The notes beneath the pieces were generated by a model. It saw nothing but the letters and a program-made list of their open reading frames with translations, made no database searches and was not told where the DNA came from. Source: Candidatus Stahliibacteriota bacterium (lineage in GTDB: Bacteria; Hydrothermota; UBA3073). From it: DNA of 7,892 nucleotides. Location: NCBI GenBank assembly GCA_030627085.1, contig DAOUSS010000059.1:1-7892 (forward strand). The letters are read 5' to 3'. Shown one piece after another: positions 1 to 5,445 of this stretch. A program made the position numbers and the translations under genes. Numbering within the stretch: position 1 is the stretch's first letter; the number at the start of each line of letters is the position of its first letter.

Positions 1-9
1 AGGTAGATT

Positions 10-35
10 GGAGTTAATCCGTGGAGTTAATCCGT
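10..35. repeat. Two tandem 13-bp units GGAGTTAATCCGT
   Basis: The 13-base unit occurs at 10-22 and again immediately at 23-35 with no mismatch. The second copy runs directly into a small palindrome (AATCC-GTAA-GGATT) at 29-42. Confidence 0.8.
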
Positions 36-62
36 AAGGATTTGGAATTCACCCGTAAGGGT
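29..62. repeat. Pair of mini-hairpins with the same GTAA loop
   Basis: AATCC-GTAA-GGATT lies at 29-42 and ACCC-GTAA-GGGT at 51-62. Both are perfect stems around the same four-base loop, which as RNA would be a GNRA-type tetraloop. The stem sequences differ, but both sides of each stem change together. That points to two members of a family whose pairing is preserved. Function is unknown. Confidence 0.55.
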
Positions 63-70
63 TTTATATA

Positions 71-147
71 AAAGGCTGACGCCTTAATTCCAAAGGCTGA
101 CGCCTTAGTTCCAAAGGCTGACGCCTTAATTCCAAAGGCTGACGCCT
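71..147. repeat. Four tandem copies of a 21-bp palindromic repeat
   Basis: Units start at 71, 92, 113 and 134, a strict 21-base period. Each unit has the core AAGGC-TGAC-GCCTT, a 5-bp stem with a 4-base loop, followed by a spacer close to AATTCC. The copies are nearly identical: the second spacer reads GTTCC where the others have ATTCC, and the last copy loses the final TA. This could be a short tandem array or a run of small hairpins in RNA. It is not a CRISPR array, because the spacers are about 6 bases long and nearly identical. Confidence 0.85.
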
Positions 148-163
148 GTCTACCGACAGGTAG
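145..163. repeat. Two overlapping palindromes sharing one segment
   Basis: CCTGTC (145-150) pairs with GACAGG (155-160) across a TACC loop. CTACC (150-154) also pairs with GGTAG (159-163) across GACA. The two foldings use the same bases and so exclude each other. The element abuts the last 21-bp repeat. Confidence 0.6.
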
Positions 164-268
164 AAACGCGGATTAACACAGAATGAGGGTAAAAGTTAAA
201 AGATAAAATAATCAGTATTTATCAGCGAAATCTGTGTCTAAAAATAAAAAAGATGTGGTTATCATTAC

Positions 269-386
269 CAAGACAGAGGGGATTACTTCTTTTTATTTAA
301 ACCACAAAGCACACAAAGAGAAGCTATTTATTCTTTAAACTTTGTGTCCTTTGTGAACTTTGTGGTTAACTAAATCAAGACAGAGG
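269..386. repeat. Nonamer inverted repeat bracketed by 11-bp direct repeats
   Basis: The left arm (301-318) has two nonamers ending CACAAAG. The right arm (340-366) has three nonamers beginning CTTTGTG. The outer 10 bases, AACCACAAAG at 300-309 and CTTTGTGGTT at 358-367, are perfectly complementary. The structure is flanked by CAAGACAGAGG at 269-279 and again at 376-386. No transposase is encoded inside the roughly 70-bp hairpin. The right direct repeat lies just upstream of the murG ribosome binding site. Confidence 0.75.
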
Positions 387-390
387 AGTG

Positions 391-395
391 AGAGG
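391..395 (+). promoter_or_regulatory. murG ribosome binding site that decides the start
   Basis: AGAGG at 391-395 sits 7 bases before the ATG at 403. The frame stays open to a GTG at 388, but the purine run before that codon is only one base away. The ATG also gives the family's usual beginning, a basic Met-Lys-Lys leading straight into the first strand and glycine loop. Confidence 0.6.
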
Positions 396-402
396 TACAA
401 AT

Positions 403-1455
403 ATGAAGAAAGTACTCATAGCAACAGGCGGAACCGGCGGGCATATATTTGTCGGCGTCGCCGTAGCAAATGAACTGAAAAAATGTAACATTGATGTGGT
501 TCTCAGTTCCTCAGGTAAATGTGAAGATCTTGATGGACTGCGATACTACTGCATACACTCAAGAGGACTTCTTGGCAAAGATCTCATCGAGCAGTTTCTT
601 TTTCCATTCTCTTTTATCTTATCGCTGATGGAGTCTTTTTGGATAATTTTTAAAGAGAGACCCCGGGCAGTACTCGGTACTGGCGGTTATGCATCGGTTG
701 CCCCTGCTCTTACTGGAAGATTTCTTCGTATACCATTGTTCATAACTGAGATAGATTCTATTCCGGGAATAGCAACGAGGTTTCTCTCACTTTTTGCGAA
801 CAGGATATATCTCTCTTTTGGAGAGACGGTGAGATGGCTGCCAAAAAGAAAAACGAGGGTGTCTGGTTGTCCAATAAGAAGATTACGGGTTTTGGAAAGT
901 AGCATTGCAAAGGCTGAACTTGGGCTTAATCCTCATATACCTTTAGTGTTTATATTCGGTGGATCGGGTGGAGCACGGAAAATAAACAGTCTTATGGTAG
1001 AGTTAATTCCACAGATAGACAATACTCAATTTCTCCTTGCCACAGGAAGGAGGGACTTTAATGAAGTCAATGAGAGACTGAAAAGTTATGAAAAGGTGAA
1101 AATATATCCATTTATTTCTGATATGGGATTGGTTTACAGTGCTTCTGATCTGGTCGTAGCCAGGTCAGGTGCACTTACGCTAGCAGAAATCCAGAAATTC
1201 AAAAAACCTGCTATCCTCATACCTTACCCTTACGCAACATTACAACATCAGGCAAAAAACGCCAAGATCCTGGAGAAGAAAGGGTGCGTGAGGGTAATAA
1301 CAGAAGAAGAGCTTTCTCCCGGGAAGCTAAAAAAGGAGATAGAAGATATAATAAAGAACGCACAAATAAGAGAAGATATGTCCAGATTATTTCCGGATGT
1401 TATTGACGGGGCAGAGAGAATTGCCCGCGATATTGCTTTATGTTTAGACACATAA
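403..1455 (+). CDS. murG: MurG, UDP-GlcNAc:lipid I GlcNAc transferase
   Basis: MurG transfers GlcNAc from UDP-GlcNAc to lipid I (undecaprenyl-pyrophosphoryl-MurNAc-pentapeptide), making lipid II on the inner face of the membrane. The 350-residue product has the usual length and two-domain GT-B layout. The N-terminal glycine loop GGTGGH is at 9-14 and a second glycine loop, LGTGGYASVAP, near 91-101. The C-domain glycine loop GGSGGARKIN is at 186-195, the UDP-binding ARSGALTLAEI near 253-263, and HQAKNA at 282-287. Residues 66-83 form the hydrophobic membrane-facing stretch. Two positions are odd: Val17 stands where the loop usually ends in Pro, and the HEQN motif reads TEID (115-118), keeping Glu but losing His and Asn. 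The fold and neighbours still make MurG the only sensible call. The ATG at 403 is preferred to the GTG at 388. Its end overlaps murC by 16 bases, implying co-translation. Confidence 0.96.
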   Translation: MKKVLIATGGTGGHIFVGVAVANELKKCNIDVVLSSSGKCEDLDGLRYYCIHSRGLLGKDLIEQFLFPFSFILSLMESFWIIFKERPRAVLGTGGYASVAPALTGRFLRIPLFITEIDSIPGIATRFLSLFANRIYLSFGETVRWLPKRKTRVSGCPIRRLRVLESSIAKAELGLNPHIPLVFIFGGSGGARKINSLMVELIPQIDNTQFLLATGRRDFNEVNERLKSYEKVKIYPFISDMGLVYSASDLVVARSGALTLAEIQKFKKPAILIPYPYATLQHQAKNAKILEKKGCVRVITEEELSPGKLKKEIEDIIKNAQIREDMSRLFPDVIDGAERIARDIALCLDT

Positions 1456-2795
1456 AACACATACATTTTGTCGGGATCGGAGGTTCAGGAATGAGTGGTA
1501 TTGCCGAAGTACTCATCCGCTCCGGTTACAGGGTTACGGGCTCTGATATAAAAAGGACATCCGTAACAGAAAGACTTGAAAAACTCGGGGCAGGTATAAT
1601 CTACGAGCACAAGGAAAAGAATGTAAGAAATACCGATGTTCTTGTATATTCATCCGCAATAAAAGAATCAAACACTGAACTTATAGCAGCACGAAGCATG
1701 AAAATCCCTATAATACAGAGGGCAGAGATGCTTGCTGAGTTGATGAGAATGAAACAGGGAATTGCAATAGCAGGGACACACGGCAAGACTACGACAACCT
1801 CGATCGCCGCCAGAATTCTTGATTTTGCGGGCTATGACCCCACTGTTGTAGTTGGGGGGAGGATAAAGAGTATAGGATCAGGGGGGAGGCTTGGTAAGGG
1901 GGACTATCTCGTGTGTGAGGCAGACGAGAGTGATCGTTCATTTCTCTCGCTCTCTCCTGTTATATCAATAATAACATCAATTGATGCAGATCATCTTGAC
2001 AGCTACAGAGATATAGAGGAGATAAAGAATGCATTTATGGAGTTTGCAAATCGTGTTCCATTTTATGGATGTACTATACTTGCATATGACGATGAGAATG
2101 TAAGGGATATAATCAAGGGAATAAAAAAAAGGACTATAACATACGGTCTTTCCGAAGGAGTACAGATATATGGATATGATGTCTCTCTTGGCATTTCGTC
2201 TGAATTCTCAGTAAGGATGGATAAAGATGTTATCGGGAGATTTTCTCTACCACTTCCCGGTATACATTATGTAAGAAATGCCATTGCTGCAATTGCTCTC
2301 GGGATAGAACTGGAGATTCCCAAAGGGCTTCTAAGGGACGCGATTGTAAGTTTTGAAGGCGTGGAAAGGCGGTTTGAATTTATAAGAAAGGGAGACATAA
2401 AAATTGTAGATGATTATGCTCATCATCCAAAGGAGATAAAGGAGACCCTGATTGCTGCAAAGAATATACACAAAGGCAGGATAATAGCTATATTTCAGCC
2501 CCATCTTTATTCGAGAACAATGAAACTCCTTGATGGTTTTGCACAAAGTTTGAAGTTGGCAGAGGAGGTTGTAATAACCGATATATACCCTGCCAGGGAG
2601 GAACCCATTCCAGGAGTAACGGGAAAGATTATCATAGACAGAATGATAGCATATGGTAAGAAAGGTGTATATATAAAGGACAGAAAAGAGATACCGGATT
2701 ATATTAAGGAGATAGCAAAAAAGGGTGATATGGTTATGACGCTTGGGGCAGGTAACATCAGGGAAGTAGCAGTAGAACTCAATAATATCTTATGA
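1440..2795 (+). CDS. murC: MurC, UDP-N-acetylmuramate--L-alanine ligase
   Basis: MurC joins the first stem amino acid (normally L-alanine) to UDP-MurNAc with hydrolysis of ATP, in the cytoplasm. The 451 residues match the family length and three-domain plan. The UDP-binding domain begins with HFVGIGGSGMSGIAEVL (9-25). The ATP P-loop GTHGKTTTT is at 112-120. The metal and ATP site EADESD is at 160-165, and DDYAHHPKE at 324-332 and FQPHLYSRT at 352-360 belong to the C-terminal part. The adenine-contact region reads GIHYVRNA (274-281), with Tyr277 where MurC normally has Asn after the His; the later Asn280 is kept. There is no clear Shine-Dalgarno. The start lies inside murG, and the stop overlaps the murB start as ATGA, so translation is probably coupled on both sides. 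Confidence 0.98.
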   Translation: MFRHIKHIHFVGIGGSGMSGIAEVLIRSGYRVTGSDIKRTSVTERLEKLGAGIIYEHKEKNVRNTDVLVYSSAIKESNTELIAARSMKIPIIQRAEMLAELMRMKQGIAIAGTHGKTTTTSIAARILDFAGYDPTVVVGGRIKSIGSGGRLGKGDYLVCEADESDRSFLSLSPVISIITSIDADHLDSYRDIEEIKNAFMEFANRVPFYGCTILAYDDENVRDIIKGIKKRTITYGLSEGVQIYGYDVSLGISSEFSVRMDKDVIGRFSLPLPGIHYVRNAIAAIALGIELEIPKGLLRDAIVSFEGVERRFEFIRKGDIKIVDDYAHHPKEIKETLIAAKNIHKGRIIAIFQPHLYSRTMKLLDGFAQSLKLAEEVVITDIYPAREEPIPGVTGKIIIDRMIAYGKKGVYIKDRKEIPDYIKEIAKKGDMVMTLGAGNIREVAVELNNIL

Positions 2796-3643
2796 CACTA
2801 CTGGACGAAGAGCCATTAAAGAAACACACAACGATTGGTGTTGGAGGGAATGCAAGGATATTCGCATATCCCGAGACAGAGGATGATCTCCTTTCTCTCC
2901 TTGGGGGTAAGTCTTTCATTATAGGAGGAGGCAGCAATCTGATATTTACAGACGAGGGATTTAGTGGTACTGTTATATCCCTCGAGAGGTGTTTCAATAC
3001 GTTTGTTTTCGAACAGATTGATAACAATACTATGCTGGTACAAGCTGGTGGCGGAGTCCCATTGGTCAAACTACTTGCAGAGGCCCAAAGACAGGGCTTA
3101 AGCGGACTTGAGTTTCTCTGGGGTATTCCCGGAAGTGCGGGGGGTGCATGCTATACAAATGCAGGTGCATTTGGTGCCTCATTTCTCGATCTTGTGAAAG
3201 AGATGAAGGTTATAAAATATGCTGATAATACTACTGCTTCGTATACAAAAAGCGACATTGAGTTCTCATATAGAAAGGGTATAAGGTTTGGTGTTGTAAA
3301 AGAGGTCCTTCTGGAACTTAAAAAAAGCAATACCAAAGAGAGATTATTGGAAGTGAAAAAATGGCGACACGAACATCAACCGATAGACAAAAAGACAGCG
3401 GGTTGTATATTCAAAAATCCCCTCGGCGATTATGCTGGTAGGCTCATAGAATCTGCAGGATTGAAGGGAAAGAGGATCGGTGGGGCGGGTATATCTGAAA
3501 AACATGCAAATTTCATAATAAACCATGGCAATGCAACTTTTGCAGATGTTTTCTCGCTTATAGAACTCGCCAGACAAAGGGTATTTGAGATGTTTGGCAT
3601 TAAGCTGGAACTGGAGATAGAAATAATAGATCGTGAATCGTAA
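2792..3643 (+). CDS. murB: MurB, UDP-N-acetylenolpyruvoylglucosamine reductase
   Basis: MurB is the FAD enzyme that reduces UDP-GlcNAc-enolpyruvate with NADPH to give UDP-MurNAc, the substrate of MurC. The 283 residues suit the shorter type II form. FAD-binding segments are TTIGVGGNA (13-21), IIGGGSNL (43-50) and GIPGSAGGACYTNAGAFG (111-128). The active-site SYR is at 159-161, followed by GCIFKNP (204-210), SEKHANFIIN (235-244) and the C-terminal LELEIEII (272-279), whose Glu is the second acid/base. Cys205 takes the place of the catalytic Ser of E. coli MurB, a replacement I recall as common in type II enzymes. The start overlaps the murC stop by four bases. Codons 281-283 and the stop (CGT GAA TCG TAA) fall inside a heptanucleotide repeat array, so the C-terminus appears to be shaped by that repeat. 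Confidence 0.97.
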   Translation: MTLLDEEPLKKHTTIGVGGNARIFAYPETEDDLLSLLGGKSFIIGGGSNLIFTDEGFSGTVISLERCFNTFVFEQIDNNTMLVQAGGGVPLVKLLAEAQRQGLSGLEFLWGIPGSAGGACYTNAGAFGASFLDLVKEMKVIKYADNTTASYTKSDIEFSYRKGIRFGVVKEVLLELKKSNTKERLLEVKKWRHEHQPIDKKTAGCIFKNPLGDYAGRLIESAGLKGKRIGGAGISEKHANFIINHGNATFADVFSLIELARQRVFEMFGIKLELEIEIIDRES

Positions 3644-3708
3644 GTCGTAAGGCGTAAATCGTAAGGCGTAGGGAGTGAGGAGTAGGGAGTAAGCAGTAAG
3701 CAGTAGGC
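3632..3708. repeat. Heptanucleotide array, 11 units, overlapping the murB stop
   Basis: Eleven consecutive 7-base units of the form (C/A)GT(A/G)(A/G)(A/G)N run without a break in phase. Early units are of the CGTAAGG type and later ones of the AGTAGGG, AGTAAGC and AGTAGGC type, so unit sequence drifts while the period is exact. The murB stop TAA (3641-3643) is inside unit 2. The pattern resembles the heptameric short tandemly repeated repetitive (STRR) sequences known from filamentous cyanobacteria, without implying relatedness. Function is unknown. Confidence 0.85.
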
Positions 3709-3716
3709 AGGTAGGA

Positions 3717-3732
3717 GCAACCTCCTGGTTGC
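3717..3732. repeat. Hairpin GCAACC-TCCT-GGTTGC between two heptamer arrays
   Basis: A perfect 6-bp stem with a TCCT loop. An alternative fold, AGGAG (3713-3717) with CTCCT (3722-3726), uses overlapping bases. It is followed by GAAAAG rather than a run of T, so it is not an intrinsic terminator on the + strand. It lies within the roughly 40-bp insert (3709-3748) that splits the heptamer arrays. Confidence 0.6.
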
Positions 3733-3748
3733 GAAAAGCAGAGAAGAG

Positions 3749-3851
3749 CGTAAGACGTAAAGCGTCAATTGTCATTGGTTATTCTAAAAATCTGTAATCT
3801 GCAATCTAAAATCTACAATCGTTGATCTTCAATAGTCAATAATCAATTATA
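3749..3851. repeat. Second heptanucleotide array, ending at the ftsA ribosome binding site
   Basis: A 7-base phase can be followed from CGTAAGA and CGTAAAG (3749-3762) through CGTCAAT, TGTCATT and GGTTATT into a run of nine AATCTNN-like units (3789-3851), among them AATCTGT, AATCTGC, AATCTAA, AATCTAC and AATAATC. The first units look like those of the array before the hairpin, but they are out of phase with it. The array stops 2 bases before the ftsA Shine-Dalgarno. Confidence 0.75.
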
Positions 3852-3852
3852 T

Positions 3853-3860
3853 AGGGGGAG
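3853..3860 (+). promoter_or_regulatory. ftsA ribosome binding site
   Basis: The purine tract AGGGGGAG ends 2 bases before the ATG at 3863; counted from AGGGG the spacing is 5. It follows the second heptamer array. No promoter with recognisable -35 and -10 boxes is visible in the murB-ftsA gap. Confidence 0.6.
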
Positions 3861-3862
3861 TT

Positions 3863-5092
3863 ATGAAGAATAAAATAATTGCAGGGCTTGACCTTGGTAC
3901 AACAAAGGTTGCCTGCATTATTGCGAATGTTACAGAAAAAGATAGTATAGAAATAATAGGTATAGGAGTCACTCCTTCAAGCGGTCTACGGAGGGGAATG
4001 GTGGTAAACCTTGAAAAGACAACAGAGTCAGTTAGACATGCAATCAATGAGGCAGAAAAAGTAGCCGGTATAAAACTCACGCAGGTATACACAGGCATTG
4101 CCGGAGACCACATAAGAAGTCAGACATCGAGAGGGGTAATAGCGATATCAAAACCCACGAAGGAGATCAGCAAGATGGATATCGACAGAGTAATAGAACA
4201 AGCAAAGGCGGTCTCCATTCCAATGGACAGGGAGATAATACATGCGATACCCCAGGGTTTTATTGTTGATGACCAGCCAGGGATAAAAGACCCAGCAGGC
4301 ATGTCAGGAGTGCGGCTTGAGGCAGATGTTCATATAGTAACAGGTGCAGTAACATCTGCTCAGAATATATATAGATCCGTTGAAAAAGCTGGTGTTCAGG
4401 TAAGAGACCTTGTTCTCCAGCCGATAGCATCGAGTTATGCCGTTGTGGACCCTGAGGAGAAGGAACTCGGAGTAGCACTCATTGATGTAGGAGGTGGGAC
4501 AACTGATGCAGCGCTATTCTATGATGGTACGATAAGAGGTACATTCGTCATAGGACTGGGTGGGATAAATGTAACGAATGATATTGCGGTGGGTTTGAGA
4601 ACACCAAGGATTTATGCCGAAGAGATAAAGAAAGAGTATGGAATGGCAAAGGATAACCTTGTAAGTGATACAGAGATGATAGATGTTCCTGGAATAGGAG
4701 GAAGACCCAATAGAAAAATAAAACGTAAGATTCTCGCAAGTATCATACAACCAAGATTGGAAGAGATATTTACACTTGTCTACAGGGAACTTCGCAGGAG
4801 TGACTATATGGACCTCATATCAGGAGGTATTGTATTAACGGGCGGGACAGCAAAAATGGAGGGGATAGAGGAACTTGCAGAGAGTATCTTCGGACTTCCA
4901 ACCAGAGTAGGCATACCAAACAATGTTGGAGGTATAGCCGATATGGTGAAAGATCCTATACACGCCACAGGTGTAGGACTTGTTCTATATGGACACGAGT
5001 ATAGAGGAAGAGATGGTATAGGAAGACCCGGTATAGACGGTTCCTTGTTTACAAAGATTTTTGAGCGTATGAAGAGATGGCTTATGGAGTAG
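3863..5092 (+). CDS. ftsA: FtsA, actin-like membrane anchor of the Z-ring
   Basis: FtsA is an actin/Hsp70-fold ATPase that binds the FtsZ C-terminal peptide, tethers FtsZ filaments to the inner membrane and recruits later divisome proteins. The 409-residue product is full length. The phosphate-1 loop AGLDLGTTKVACII is at 7-20. The 1C subdomain follows, beginning around GLRRGMVVNLEKTTESV (41-57). The phosphate-2 loop IDVGGGTTDAALF is at 207-219, and the adenosine motif GGIVLTGGTAKMEGIEELAE at 321-340. The C-terminus LFTKIFERMKRWLME (395-409) is a short basic amphipathic helix of the membrane-targeting type. The gene is flanked by repeat-filled gaps rather than by ftsQ and ftsZ in close contact. 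The TAG stop is the entrance to another heptamer array. Its partner FtsZ carries two copies of the peptide that FtsA binds. Confidence 0.98.
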   Translation: MKNKIIAGLDLGTTKVACIIANVTEKDSIEIIGIGVTPSSGLRRGMVVNLEKTTESVRHAINEAEKVAGIKLTQVYTGIAGDHIRSQTSRGVIAISKPTKEISKMDIDRVIEQAKAVSIPMDREIIHAIPQGFIVDDQPGIKDPAGMSGVRLEADVHIVTGAVTSAQNIYRSVEKAGVQVRDLVLQPIASSYAVVDPEEKELGVALIDVGGGTTDAALFYDGTIRGTFVIGLGGINVTNDIAVGLRTPRIYAEEIKKEYGMAKDNLVSDTEMIDVPGIGGRPNRKIKRKILASIIQPRLEEIFTLVYRELRRSDYMDLISGGIVLTGGTAKMEGIEELAESIFGLPTRVGIPNNVGGIADMVKDPIHATGVGLVLYGHEYRGRDGIGRPGIDGSLFTKIFERMKRWLME

Positions 5093-5162
5093 GTAATAGG
5101 TGAAATGTGAAATGTTTAATGTGAAATGTTTAATGTTTAATGTGAAATGTGAAATGTGGGAT
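5088..5162. repeat. Heptanucleotide array starting at the ftsA stop
   Basis: From 5100 to 5162 nine 7-base units follow without a break. They use two main words, GTGAAAT (five copies) and GTTTAAT (three copies), plus a final GTGGGAT. The same period can be followed back through AATAGGT and AGTAGGT to 5088, so the ftsA stop TAG (5090-5092) lies inside the periodic tract. Copies are exact within each word class. Confidence 0.9.
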
Positions 5163-5198
5163 GAAATGTGGGAGAAGGAAAGAGGATAAAGGGAATTG

Positions 5199-5238
5199 GT
5201 TTGTTAGTTGGTTAGTTTGTTGGTTGAGTAGTTGATTA
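5199..5238. repeat. Octanucleotide array, five units of GTTKRKTA type
   Basis: Five consecutive 8-base units run from 5199: GTTTGTTA, GTTGGTTA, GTTTGTTG, GTTGAGTA and GTTGATTA. The period is 8, not the 7 of the preceding array, and the words differ. Beyond the general resemblance to the other arrays in this window there is no hint of function. Confidence 0.75.
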
Positions 5239-5240
5239 GT

Positions 5241-5250
5241 AGGCATGCCT
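5241..5250. repeat. Perfect 10-bp palindrome AGGCATGCCT
   Basis: The sequence equals its own reverse complement. A CCC-ATCAC-GGG mini-stem follows at 5253-5263. It could be a small dyad binding site or one more palindromic scrap; there is no T-tract to make it a terminator. Confidence 0.4.
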
Positions 5251-5295
5251 GTCCCATCACGGGCGGGGATTTCAATTCGTGTAGGTAATTTTTAG

Positions 5296-5314
5296 GCACG
5301 GTTTCAAACCGTGC
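5296..5314. repeat. 19-base palindrome GCACGGTTT-C-AAACCGTGC
   Basis: The 9-base arms are exactly complementary around one central C. A realistic RNA hairpin has a 7-bp GC-rich stem and a TTCAA loop. On the + strand the stem is followed by AAAAAA, and on the - strand by CCTAAAAATT, so neither direction shows the T-tract of an intrinsic terminator. Confidence 0.65.
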
Positions 5315-5342
5315 AAAAAAGCAACGATCCAACGACTAATGA

Positions 5343-5380
5343 CCCCGATGAAATAGCTCACAAGTTCGCATTTCATGGGG
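5343..5380 (+). repeat. Dispersed hairpin family, copy 1
   Basis: CCCC (5343-5346) and ATGAAAT (5348-5354) pair with ATTTCAT (5370-5376) and GGGG (5377-5380), leaving G5347 bulged and a 15-base loop. The tail GGGGTAAAC is shared with copy 3 at 7712-7720. The loop edges AGCT and CGC are shared with copy 2. Confidence 0.7.
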
Positions 5381-5396
5381 TAAACCAATGATTTAT

Positions 5397-5426
5397 CCCG
5401 TGGAATGCGTTAGCTATTCCATCGGG
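5397..5426 (-). repeat. Dispersed hairpin family, copy 2, inverted
   Basis: CCCG and TGGAAT (5397-5406) pair with ATTCCA and CGGG (5416-5426), with T5422 bulged and a 9-base loop. Read on the - strand it aligns with copy 1 as CCCGATGGAATAGCT against CCCGATGAAATAGCT, then CGCATTCCA against CGCATTTCA. The single stem difference (G for A) is matched by C for T on the other arm. Confidence 0.7.
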
Positions 5427-5445
5427 ACTAATGCCCAATGACTAA

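Larger units (their letters stand above)
1..402. other. Repeat-filled non-coding region upstream of murG
   Basis: No open reading frame with a recognisable product, tRNA or rRNA is visible here on either strand. The stretch consists mostly of short direct and inverted repeats, listed as separate entries. Further small elements are three heptamers of the form GNTAAAA at 188-208, and a 7-bp inverted pair ACACAGA (176-182) and TCTGTGT (231-237). I see no convincing -35/-10 promoter, although transcription of murG must start here or further upstream. The usual murG neighbour ftsW is not within these 400 bases. Confidence 0.7.

Noticed and set aside
71..147. Possible CRISPR array
   Set aside because: The period is 21 bases with nearly identical 5-7-base spacers. 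CRISPR needs longer repeats and unique spacers of about 30 bases, and no cas gene is present.
269..386. Insertion sequence
   Set aside because: There is no coding capacity between the arms and the direct repeats are not adjacent to the arms. At most it is a miniature element.
388..402. GTG at 388 as the murG start
   Set aside because: It would add five residues with no family match, and the nearest purine run is one base away. The ATG at 403 has a properly spaced AGAGG and the normal MurG N-terminus.
2779..3069. Minus-strand open frame opposite the start of murB, and similar ones opposite the other genes
   Set aside because: They lie wholly opposite well-supported genes, show no recognisable motif and lack ribosome binding sites.
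3667..3715. G-quadruplex in the purine-rich part of the first heptamer array
   Set aside because: The G runs are mostly two long, with only a few triplets. The heptamer period explains the G spacing without a quadruplex.
3344..3775. Minus-strand open frame of 143 residues, and an overlapping one at 3430-3768, with repeated TPY and LRF-type phrases
   Set aside because: The frames cross the murB 3' end and the heptamer arrays. Because 7 and 3 share no factor, any heptamer array yields a peptide with a 7-residue period. The apparent protein repeat is a by-product of the DNA repeat, and no family is recognisable.
5296..5320. Intrinsic terminator after ftsA
   Set aside because: The stem is strong but is followed by A, not T, on the + strand, and there is no T-tract in the other direction. 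The same objection applies to the hairpins at 3717-3732 and 7690-7715.
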